Below, piece after piece: positions 57,490 to 64,000 of a stretch of 64,000 bases of DNA. The position numbers were made by a program, and so were the translations under genes. The stretch lies in the NCBI RefSeq assembly GCF_013410945.1, contig NZ_JACCCH010000001.1, forward strand, positions 2,170,001 through 2,234,000. The letters run 5' to 3'. Within the stretch, counting starts at the first letter, position 1, and each line of letters starts with the position of its first letter. The notes below the pieces were generated by a model. That model ran no database searches. It was not told where the DNA came from and worked only from the letters and a program-made list of their open reading frames with translations. The DNA comes from Leifsonia sp. AK011 (GTDB lineage: Bacteria; Actinomycetota; Actinomycetes; Actinomycetales; Microbacteriaceae).

Positions 57490-59994
57490 ACCCGCTCCCA
57501 CAGGGCCGACCGCCGTGACGGTGACCGCTGCGACACCCAGCTCGGCTGACTCCTCGAGGTCGACCGTTGCACTGATGCCCCAGTCGTGGTTGCCCTCCGG
57601 ATCCTCGAAGATCTGGCGGACCAGCCACTGGCCGGGCTTCTCGGTAATCATGAGGAGTGCCGGGCCCCGGGCATCCGGCCCCGTCCCGACGGTGTCGTAC
57701 TCGTCGAAGTAGTCATCCATCGCGGTCGCCCAGGCGTCGGCGTCGAAACCGGATGCCGCATCCAGCTCGCCGAGCGTCTCCCAATCCTCCCTCGCCGCCA
57801 GCTGCACACGGCGGAACATCTCGTTGCGCACGAGCACCCGGAACGCACGGGGGTTGCTGAGGATCGAGGGCGGCGCCGGGGGCACGATCGGTGCGTCGCT
57901 CGCCGCACGTTGGACGCCGCTGATCATCGCCTCCCACTCGTCGACGAGGCTCGAGTCCACCTGGCGGACGAGTTCTCCGAGCCACTCGATGAGGTCGCGC
58001 AGCTCCTCCGTCTTGGCGCCGTCCGGGATTGTCTGCCGGGTCGCCCGGTAGGCGTCGGAGAGGTACCGCAGGACAAGCCCTTCGCTGCGCGCGAGCCCGT
58101 AGTAGCCGACATAGTCCGCGAAGGTCATCGCGCGCTCGTACATGTCCCGAACGACCGACTTGGGGCTGAGTGCGAAGTCGCCGATCCAGGGTTGGCTTGC
58201 GCTGTAGGTCTCGAACGCGGCATCCAGCAGCTCTTCGAGGGGTTTGGGCCACGTCACTGCCTCGAGGAGTTCCATGCGCTCGTCGTACTCGATGCCCTCG
58301 GACTTCATCGCGGCAACGGCCTCGCCACGGGCCTTGAACTGCTGCTGGGACAGGATCGGGCGCGGATCGTCGAGGGTGGCCTCGAGCACCGAGATCATGT
58401 CGAGGGCGTATCCCGGCTGCTCAGGGTCGAGAAGATCGAAAACGGCCAGCGCGAAGGGCGACAAGGGCTGGTTGAGTGCGAAGTTCGCCTGGAGGTCGAC
58501 CGTGAGGGCGATGCTTCCGTCCGGCTGCTGGACAACAACTCCCGCCGTGCGCAGCGTGCGGTAGATCGCGAGTGCGCGCCGGGCGAGGGCCAGCTGGGCC
58601 TTCCACGGCTCGTGGCTGGAGAAGATGAGGTCGCGCATGTCCTCGAACGCGTTACCGCCCCGCGCGATCACGTTGAGGATCATCGAGTGGCTCACGATCA
58701 TGTGCGAGGTGAGCGTCTCGGGCGGTGCGGCGATCATCCGCTCGAAGCTGTTCTCGCTCCAGGAGACGAATCCCTCGGGGGGTCGTTTGCGCACGATCTT
58801 GCGGAGCTTCTTGGGGTCCTCCCCCGCCTTGGCGACGGACTTAGCGTTCTCCGCCTCGTGCTCGGGAGCGAGCGCCACCACGGTGCCCGCTGTGTCGTAC
58901 CCCGCACGACCGGCACGACCGGCGATCTGGTGGAACTCGCGAGCGCTCAACTGGCGCATCCGAGTGCCGTCGTACTTCGTGAGCGCCGTCAGCAGCACTG
59001 TGCGAATCGGCACATTGATGCCCACGCCGAGAGTGTCCGTGCCGCAGATGACGCGAAGCAGGCCGCGCTGGGCGAGCTGCTCGACCAGTCGGCGGTACTT
59101 GGGGAGCATTCCCGCGTGGTGCACACCGATGCCGCTCCGGATGAGACGGCTCAGCGTCTGTCCGAAGACCGTCGTGAAACGGAAATCGCCGATGGCCTCC
59201 GCGATCTCGTCGCGGCCCTCACGACTGACGACCTTGATACTCGTCATGGCCTGAGCGCGTTCGAGTGCTGCGGCCTGCGAGAAGTGCACGATGTAGATCG
59301 GGGACTGGTGGGTCTGGAGGAGCTCCTCCACGGTCTCGTGGGCAGTCGCGACCGCGTAGCTGTAGTGCAGCGGCACGGGGCGATCGACGCCCGTGATGAG
59401 GCTCGTCTCGCGACCCGTGCGAGCCGAGAGGTCGTCCGCGATGTCCGACATGTCGCCGAGGGTGGCTGACATGAGGAGGAACTGCGCCTGCGGGAGCGTC
59501 AGCAGGGGGACCTGCCACGCCCAGCCACGTTCAGGGTCGCCGTAGTAATGGAACTCGTCCATGACAACCTGCTGGACGGGCGCAGCTGCCCCGTGGCGAA
59601 GGGCGAGGTTCGCGAGGATCTCCGCCGTGCAGCAGATGATCGGGGCATCCGGATTCACCGAACTGTCGCCCGTGACCATGCCGACGTTCTCCGGGCCGAA
59701 GATCTCGACGAGGGCGAAGAACTTCTCGCTCACGAGCGCCTTGATCGGGGCCGTGTAGTAGGTGCGCTGGCCCTGGGCAAGGGCGACGAAGTGCGCCGCG
59801 ATGGCGACCATGGACTTGCCGGTGCCGGTCGGTGTGCTCAGGACGACGTTGTTGCCCGACACGAGGTCGACGAGGGCTTCCTCCTGGGCCGGGTACAGAT
59901 CCAGACCGCGGGAGTCACGCGCCCAGTCGACGAACGCCTCCCACGCGGCATCCGGATCCCAGGGGTCTGGCGCGACATCGAGGAGGCTGGGCAC
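57487..59994 (-). CDS. DUF3516 domain DEAD/DEAH helicase, Ski2/Mtr4-like
   Basis: The 835-residue product has the helicase core: motif I STPTGTGKSMVA, Ia APIKALVSEKF, II DEFHYYGD, III LMSATLGD, V ICGTDTLGVGINVP and VI HQIAGRAGRAGYD. The last is the Ski2-like QxxGRAGR form. The remaining 400 residues are the DUF3516 C-terminal domain found in actinobacteria. RNA or DNA helicase role, substrate unproven. GTG start with TACGGT 6 nt upstream, divergent from the zinc-finger SDR. Confidence 0.92.
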   Translation of the reverse strand: MPSLLDVAPDPWDPDAAWEAFVDWARDSRGLDLYPAQEEALVDLVSGNNVVLSTPTGTGKSMVAIAAHFVALAQGQRTYYTAPIKALVSEKFFALVEIFGPENVGMVTGDSSVNPDAPIICCTAEILANLALRHGAAAPVQQVVMDEFHYYGDPERGWAWQVPLLTLPQAQFLLMSATLGDMSDIADDLSARTGRETSLITGVDRPVPLHYSYAVATAHETVEELLQTHQSPIYIVHFSQAAALERAQAMTSIKVVSREGRDEIAEAIGDFRFTTVFGQTLSRLIRSGIGVHHAGMLPKYRRLVEQLAQRGLLRVICGTDTLGVGINVPIRTVLLTALTKYDGTRMRQLSAREFHQIAGRAGRAGYDTAGTVVALAPEHEAENAKSVAKAGEDPKKLRKIVRKRPPEGFVSWSENSFERMIAAPPETLTSHMIVSHSMILNVIARGGNAFEDMRDLIFSSHEPWKAQLALARRALAIYRTLRTAGVVVQQPDGSIALTVDLQANFALNQPLSPFALAVFDLLDPEQPGYALDMISVLEATLDDPRPILSQQQFKARGEAVAAMKSEGIEYDERMELLEAVTWPKPLEELLDAAFETYSASQPWIGDFALSPKSVVRDMYERAMTFADYVGYYGLARSEGLVLRYLSDAYRATRQTIPDGAKTEELRDLIEWLGELVRQVDSSLVDEWEAMISGVQRAASDAPIVPPAPPSILSNPRAFRVLVRNEMFRRVQLAAREDWETLGELDAASGFDADAWATAMDDYFDEYDTVGTGPDARGPALLMITEKPGQWLVRQIFEDPEGNHDWGISATVDLEESAELGVAAVTVTAVGPVGAG

Positions 59995-60000
59995 CCCTCA

Positions 60001-60006
60001 ACCGTA
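60001..60006 (-). promoter_or_regulatory. -10 of the helicase gene
   Basis: Minus-strand TACGGT, then tgaggg, then GTG 59994. Leaderless geometry. Confidence 0.55.
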
Positions 60007-60034
60007 GCCGTCGGGTGGCGGGCGGTCGGGAAAG

Positions 60035-60040
60035 TAGAAT
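60035..60040 (+). promoter_or_regulatory. -10 of the zinc-finger SDR gene
   Basis: TAGAAT, then 5 nt, then GTG 60046. One base tighter than the other leaderless cases. Confidence 0.45.
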
Positions 60041-60045
60041 CTCGT

Positions 60046-61515
60046 GTGCCCTCCGAGACTTCCCCTCCCACCGACGGCCTCGATCCCGAGGACCTCGCGA
60101 CCACCCTTCGTGTGCTCGAGTCGATGGCGGAACTCGACGAGGAGCATCCCGACTTCGTCGCCGTGCGCCGCGCAACCGCTCGCATGTTCAAGGCCGTGAA
60201 GAAGGCCAGGCGGCTCGAACTGCGAGCCCAGGTCGCCGAGGCGGACCGCGCCGTCGTCGCAGCCACCGCGACCGGGGCCCCCGACCGGATCGACGACGAG
60301 ACCCGCGGCATCCCCATCTCCACGAGCACCACGGCGCCCACAGCCGGCACGCTCATCAAGGCACGCGCCTGCTACATCTGCAAGCAGCCGTACACGGTCG
60401 TCGATGCCTTCTACCATCAGCTCTGCCCGGACTGCGCGGCTCTCAATCACGCCAAGCGGGACGCTCGAACCGACCTCACGGGCAAGCGGGCACTGCTGAC
60501 CGGTGGTCGCGCCAAGATCGGCATGTACATCGCCCTGCGCCTGCTGCGGGATGGCGCGCACACGACCATCACGACCCGCTTCCCGCGCGATGCCGTGCGC
60601 CGCTTCACCTCGCTGCCCGACTCCCCCGAGTGGATCGACCGCCTCAGGGTCGTGGGCATCGACCTGCGCGACCCGGCCCAGGTGATCGGGCTCAGCGACT
60701 CCGTCGCCGCGCAGGGCCCCCTCGACATCCTCATCAACAACGCGACCCAGACGGTGCGTCGCTCCCCCGGCGCCTACCAGCCCCTCGTGGACGCAGAGCT
60801 CGCACCGCTGCCCGACGGTCCCCTGCCCGAGCTCGTGACGTTCGGGCACACGACCGACCCCCACCCACTCGCGCTGCAGGACTCGGTGAACTCACACCCG
60901 ATCCTCGCTGCGGCTGCCGCACGCGCGGAGGAACTCGCCGAGCAGGCCATGACGGCAGGATCGAGCTCACTCGAACGGCTTGCCGCGGGAACCGCCATCG
61001 ACGCCGGCGGCCTCCTGCCCGACCTCGACGACAGCAACTCGTGGACGCAGCGGGTCGAGGAGGTCGAGCCCCTCGAACTGCTCGAGGTGCAGCTGGCGAA
61101 CTCGACCGCGCCGTTCATCCTCATCTCACGCCTGCGCCCCTCGATGGCCGCCTCCCCCGCTCGCCGCAAGTACGTGGTCAACGTGAGCGCGATGGAGGGC
61201 GTGTTCAATCGGGGCTACAAGGGCCCTGGGCATCCCCACACCAACATGGCCAAGGCTGCGGTGAACATGCTGACCCGCACGAGTTCCCGCGAGATGTTCG
61301 AGAGCGACGGCATCCTCATGACGAGTGTCGACACGGGCTGGATCACCGACGAACGACCGCACCCGACCAAAGTGCGCCTCGCGGAGGAGGGTTTCCACGC
61401 ACCCCTCGACCTCGTGGATGGCGCGGCGCGCGTGTACGACCCCATCGTGCGTGGTGAGGCCGGCGAGGATCTCTTCGGTGTATTCCTCAAGGACTACCGG
61501 CCGGGGCAGTGGTGA
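60046..61515 (+). CDS. SDR-like protein with N-terminal zinc-binding motif
   Basis: The 489-residue product has a charged helical N terminus (about 10-75), a four-cysteine knuckle C109-x2-C112 and C127-x2-C130, and a Rossmann domain with TGGRAKIG (152-159) and NNATQT (231-236). The usual SDR catalytic Ser-Tyr pair is not conserved: NVSAME has Ala at 382 and the YxxxK position reads TNMAK (Thr399, Lys403). An insert of about 90 residues separates NNATQT from the next core strand. HPHTNMAKAA recurs in uncharacterised actinobacterial and eukaryotic SDRs as I recall them. Function unknown. GTG start; 4-nt overlap with the next gene. Confidence 0.85.
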   Translation: MPSETSPPTDGLDPEDLATTLRVLESMAELDEEHPDFVAVRRATARMFKAVKKARRLELRAQVAEADRAVVAATATGAPDRIDDETRGIPISTSTTAPTAGTLIKARACYICKQPYTVVDAFYHQLCPDCAALNHAKRDARTDLTGKRALLTGGRAKIGMYIALRLLRDGAHTTITTRFPRDAVRRFTSLPDSPEWIDRLRVVGIDLRDPAQVIGLSDSVAAQGPLDILINNATQTVRRSPGAYQPLVDAELAPLPDGPLPELVTFGHTTDPHPLALQDSVNSHPILAAAAARAEELAEQAMTAGSSSLERLAAGTAIDAGGLLPDLDDSNSWTQRVEEVEPLELLEVQLANSTAPFILISRLRPSMAASPARRKYVVNVSAMEGVFNRGYKGPGHPHTNMAKAAVNMLTRTSSREMFESDGILMTSVDTGWITDERPHPTKVRLAEEGFHAPLDLVDGAARVYDPIVRGEAGEDLFGVFLKDYRPGQW

Positions 61516-61724
61516 CCGGGTTCCCCTACCCCGCCGGCACGCGAGTCGTGGTCCGCTACCGCCTCGACGACGGGCGCGCGACCGACGCGCTCGGGTGGGT
61601 GCACGTCTCCGATGCCACACACTGCGTGATCGCGACCAAGCGCGGCCTCGAGACGATCGCCCTCGCGGACATCATCGCCTCGAAGGAAGTTCCTCCCCCG
61701 CCACCGCCGCGCCCCCGCTCGTGA
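61512..61724 (+). CDS. Small SH3/Sm-like domain protein (Rv0428c N-terminal-like)
   Basis: The 70-residue product reads as a compact beta barrel: GTRVVVRYRLDDGRATDALGWV in two parts, ATHCVIATKRGLETIALADI and a Pro/Arg tail. This pattern resembles the N-terminal domain of mycobacterial GNAT acetyltransferases such as Rv0428c, but no acetyltransferase domain follows. GTG start overlaps the SDR stop by 4 nt, so the two are co-translated. Function unknown. Confidence 0.72.
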   Translation: MTGFPYPAGTRVVVRYRLDDGRATDALGWVHVSDATHCVIATKRGLETIALADIIASKEVPPPPPPRPRS

Positions 61725-61744
61725 GGGCGCTGCCCTCGCGCCCA

Positions 61745-61750
61745 TACGAT
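61745..61750 (+). promoter_or_regulatory. -10 upstream of the GT2 gene
   Basis: TACGAT, then 6 nt (ggaggg), then an ATG at 61757 that opens a short ORF rather than the glycosyltransferase itself. Confidence 0.5.
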
Positions 61751-61756
61751 GGAGGG

Positions 61757-61792
61757 ATGCTCCGACACCCGCATCGCGAAGGCCGGTCGTGA
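61757..61792 (+). CDS. 11-codon upstream ORF coupled to the glycosyltransferase
   Basis: ATG to TGA encodes MLRHPHREGRS. Its stop overlaps the glycosyltransferase GTG by 4 nt (GTGA) and it has the leaderless promoter geometry. It could recruit ribosomes to a leaderless transcript and pass them to the downstream gene by termination-reinitiation. It may also be accidental. Confidence 0.45.
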   Translation: MLRHPHREGRS

Positions 61793-62697
61793 CCGACACG
61801 CTGCCCAGGGCGCTTATCGCCATTGCGACGTACCGGCGCCCCCGTGAACTCGCACTGCTGCTGGAGTCGCTCGAGCAGCAGGTGCCCGCGTGCGGAGCGG
61901 ACGTGGTCGTGGTGGACAACGACGCGGAGGGTTCCGGGCGCGAGGTTGCGCTCGCGTCATCCGTCGTCACAACCTACGTTGTCGAGGCTGAACCCGGCAT
62001 CGCCCAGGCGCGCAATCGCGGCCTCGACTTCTTCGACGAGAGCTATGACGCGATCGTCTTCGTCGACGACGACGAGGTGGCGGATGCCGCGTGGCTCGAG
62101 ACTCTTCTCGGCTTCCTCCGCGACTCCGGCATCGACATCGCCCTCGGCGCTGTCATCACGACCATCCCGGACACCGCACCGACGTGGGTGACCGAGGGAG
62201 GCTATCTCCAGCGCGGCATCATGCCGACCGGCTCGTACGTTCCGACGGCGGCGACGAACAACGTGGCGATCCGCCGGACCAGATGGGTGGATGCCGGGTC
62301 CCCACGTTTCGACCCAGCCTTCTCCGCGACCGGCGGGAGCGACACCGCGTTCTTCCTGCGCCTGGGCGAAGCCGGGCTCGGCATCAAGTCGGTTGCCGAG
62401 GCGATCGTCTACGAACCCATGCCCACGGGACGCGTCACCCGACGGTGGGTCGCCCGTCGGATGACCCGCAACGGCATCGTCGCTGGTCGCCTGATCGCCG
62501 AGAGACGGGGCCGCCGCGCCGTGGTCGATCATGGTCTCGGCCAGATCGGAGTGGGGATCCGACTGGTGCTGGGTGACCTCCGCCATCGACGACCGGTGAC
62601 GGCGACGTCGTCGCGCACCCTCCTCATGGGCGTCGGAGAGGTCTACTCGGCCTTCGGCGGGCGGATCTACGAGTACAAGCGGCCGCGTCGACGCTGA
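61789..62697 (+). CDS. Glycosyltransferase family 2 protein
   Basis: The 302-residue GT-A enzyme has RALIAIATYRRPRELALLLES, DVVVVDNDAEGS, the donor-side EAEPGIAQARNRGLD, and the DxD-type metal motif VFVDDDEV. ATNNVAIRR and GGSDTAFFLRLGEAG follow, as in EpsE/rhamnosyl transferase-like members. The C terminus is basic. No signal or membrane segment. Donor and acceptor unknown. GTG start, translationally coupled to an 11-codon ORF; no RBS of its own. Confidence 0.9.
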   Translation: MTDTLPRALIAIATYRRPRELALLLESLEQQVPACGADVVVVDNDAEGSGREVALASSVVTTYVVEAEPGIAQARNRGLDFFDESYDAIVFVDDDEVADAAWLETLLGFLRDSGIDIALGAVITTIPDTAPTWVTEGGYLQRGIMPTGSYVPTAATNNVAIRRTRWVDAGSPRFDPAFSATGGSDTAFFLRLGEAGLGIKSVAEAIVYEPMPTGRVTRRWVARRMTRNGIVAGRLIAERRGRRAVVDHGLGQIGVGIRLVLGDLRHRRPVTATSSRTLLMGVGEVYSAFGGRIYEYKRPRRR

Positions 62698-63719
62698 GCC
62701 ATGACGGCCAGGGTTCCGATGCCGAGGAGCCCGAGTGCGCCGCCACCCACGGCGAGGACGGTCGAGAGGTCGCTGCCAGTCGCTGCGAGCGAACCGCCAT
62801 TGCCCGTACCGGTGCCGGTTCCAGCACCGCCACCGCCGTTGCCCCCGCCGGTTCCGTTGTCAGTGCCGGTGTCGATGTCGATGTCTTCGTCGTCGGGGAT
62901 CGGAAGCACGGGGCCCGTGGGTCCGTCCTCCGAATCGACCGGCGGGGTGGTTCCGGGCTCCGTGCCCTCCTCGCCGGCACTCCAGATATCGCCGTTTCCC
63001 CCTGAGGTGTCGCAGGTCTGGGTCGTGAACCGGTTGCTCTGGAGCGTAACGGCGGCGTCCTGGGCGAAGAGGCGGCCGGCGATGGTCGCGCCGGTGACCG
63101 CCGACACGGAGGATCGCGCGATCACGGTGCCCACGATGTGCGACCCCGCGCCGAGCGTTCCCGCGCTACCGAGTCGCCAGAACACGTTGCATTCCTGAAC
63201 GTCGCCCGTCAGCACGACGGTGCTGCCCGCACCCATCGTGAGCGTGCTGACCGCCGTGAAGATGAAGACGTCATCAGCGTCGCCGTTGAGAGTGATAGTC
63301 CCACCGTTCAGGAGGGAGCTTGGCGACGAGTAGGAGCCGGCGAGGAAGACCTTGCCATCCATGTCGGCGAGCCCGATGTTGTACGACGGGACCGCCATCA
63401 ATGCGTCCGCCGCCGTGCCGACCGCGCCCTTGGCGGTGATGGCGACGGCGTCATTGCTATGGGTCGCCCCACCGATCATCTCGGCGGTGAACCCGGTGAA
63501 GGCCGACCCTGGGCTGACCCCGAGGCTGCCCGGAAGGAGCGAGGCCCCGGTGTTGGTGACTTCCGAACCCGCAAGCACGGTGAACTCCGCACTGGTTCCC
63601 AGGAAGTCAGCTGCACCGACGTCTCCCGGGATGGCGTAGGCCGGGCTGGCGATGAGCAGGGCTGCTGCTCCGGAGAAGGCGATAACAGCGAGAGAAGCTG
63701 TTTTTGCGGACAGGGACAT
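62667..63719 (-). CDS. Secreted ice-binding-like protein (DUF3494) with LAXTG wall anchor
   Basis: The 350-residue precursor has a signal peptide (about 1-29, ending SPAYA), then a DUF3494 ice-binding domain (about 30-235). Diagnostic segments include AADALMAVPSYNIGLADMDG, FLAGSY, GGTITLNGDADDVFIF, NVFWRLGSAGTLGAGSHIVG in parts and GRLFAQDAAVTLQSN. A Thr/Gly/Asn-rich spacer follows. The C terminus is LAATG (311-315), a hydrophobic helix and RRRGR, i.e. a sortase substrate. It overlaps the convergent glycosyltransferase end by 31 nt. Ice binding is inferred from family; biofilm or adhesin use is possible. Confidence 0.88.
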   Translation of the reverse strand: MSLSAKTASLAVIAFSGAAALLIASPAYAIPGDVGAADFLGTSAEFTVLAGSEVTNTGASLLPGSLGVSPGSAFTGFTAEMIGGATHSNDAVAITAKGAVGTAADALMAVPSYNIGLADMDGKVFLAGSYSSPSSLLNGGTITLNGDADDVFIFTAVSTLTMGAGSTVVLTGDVQECNVFWRLGSAGTLGAGSHIVGTVIARSSVSAVTGATIAGRLFAQDAAVTLQSNRFTTQTCDTSGGNGDIWSAGEEGTEPGTTPPVDSEDGPTGPVLPIPDDEDIDIDTGTDNGTGGGNGGGGAGTGTGTGNGGSLAATGSDLSTVLAVGGGALGLLGIGTLAVMAQRRRGRLYS

Positions 63720-63863
63720 TGGTACCTCGTTCACGATCTGCTGCTGCACGGTCATGAACGGCGGGGTGTGCACCCCTCGGATTTTCAGCCGGTCTTCTGC
63801 TCAGGATGACCCTGTCTACCCCCAAAGTCAATGGCCTGAGGCACATTCACACGTCCTTGCCCC

Positions 63864-63869
63864 TACCAT
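63864..63869 (+). promoter_or_regulatory. -10 of the terminal TetR gene
   Basis: TACCAT, then 6 nt, then ATG 63876. Leaderless geometry. Confidence 0.5.
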
Positions 63870-63875
63870 GGGCGC

Positions 63876-64000
63876 ATGGGGCGCGCCGGCGTGGACAGCA
63901 GGATTCACGCCGCTGCATTGGAAATCCTCCGCTCGCGCGGACCTGCCGCGGTGAGCGTCGAAGCGGTGGCTGCGGCATCCGGTGTCGCCAAGACGACCAT
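63876..64000 (+). CDS. TetR family regulator, N-terminal part only
   Basis: The first 41 residues read MGRAGVDSRIHAAALEILRS and RGPAAVSVEAVAAASGVAKTT, the TetR helix-turn-helix. The rest lies outside the window. ATG 63876 was chosen over an out-of-frame ATG at 63868 that belongs to the -10. It diverges from the ice-binding protein gene with a 156-nt gap and could regulate it; that is inference. Confidence 0.85.
   Translation, partial: MGRAGVDSRIHAAALEILRSRGPAAVSVEAVAAASGVAKTT

Overview
The window is high-GC DNA with dense, mostly minus-strand operons. Its gene content (hrcA-dnaJ-rsmE-HIT-phoH-ybeY-CBS-era, leuA/recO/uppS, lepA, rpsT-holA-comEC-comEA-leuS, F420/DDN-type and DUF1990 proteins, LAXTG sortase anchors, actinobacterial-type CIRCE) points to an actinobacterium, most likely Microbacteriaceae. 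A secreted DUF3494 ice-binding protein suggests a cold-associated lifestyle. I cannot assign a genus from sequence alone. No rRNA, tRNA, CRISPR array, complete insertion sequence or prophage is visible.

Layout. 1-4.96 kb: NAD de novo operon, transcribed right to left as nrtR-like repressor, nadA, nadB, nadC and a cysteine desulfurase cut by the window edge. 5.06-10.8 kb: recO-uppS, an ECF41 sigma factor with its SDR target and a TRIC-family channel, then leuA with a leucine-rich leader peptide and attenuator. 11-19.8 kb: accessory block with a DrrAB-type ABC exporter, an AfsR-like STAND regulator and a two-component system next to a LolD/FtsX-type ABC transporter. 19.7-20.8 kb: a DUF559 nuclease-like gene between two copies of a palindromic repeat; a third copy lies after uppS. 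20.8-27.8 kb: era back to hrcA, the conserved RNA/heat-shock operon, with a CIRCE operator. 27.9-35 kb: two DUF4870 membrane proteins, hemW, DDN-like and DUF1990 proteins, an epimerase, small membrane proteins and lepA. 35-46.8 kb: aminotransferase and hydrolase, rpsT, holA, comEC, comEA, leuS, pabB/pabC and a DedA protein. 46.9-50.9 kb: OpuC/ProU-type osmoprotectant ABC operon and a TetR regulator. 50.9-60 kb: SRAP, App1-like phosphatase, MFS exporter, dienelactone hydrolase, UbiA-like enzyme, alditol-oxidase-like enzyme, a tiny LAXTG-anchored peptide and a DUF3516 Ski2-like helicase. 60-64 kb: zinc-finger SDR, a small barrel-like protein, a GT2 glycosyltransferase preceded by an 11-codon ORF, the ice-binding protein, and the start of a TetR gene.

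A recurring signal is a TANNNT (or CANNNT) hexamer ending 6-7 nt before the start codon. That is the geometry of leaderless transcription, and it recurs at about 20 genes. It decides several starts (holA, comEA, histidine kinase, AfsR, helicase) and shows that the leucine leader peptide is itself probably leaderless. The most striking cases are pabB/pabC, whose two leaderless promoters interlock across an 11-bp divergent gap, and the 25-nt-arm palindrome family that brackets the DUF559 gene.
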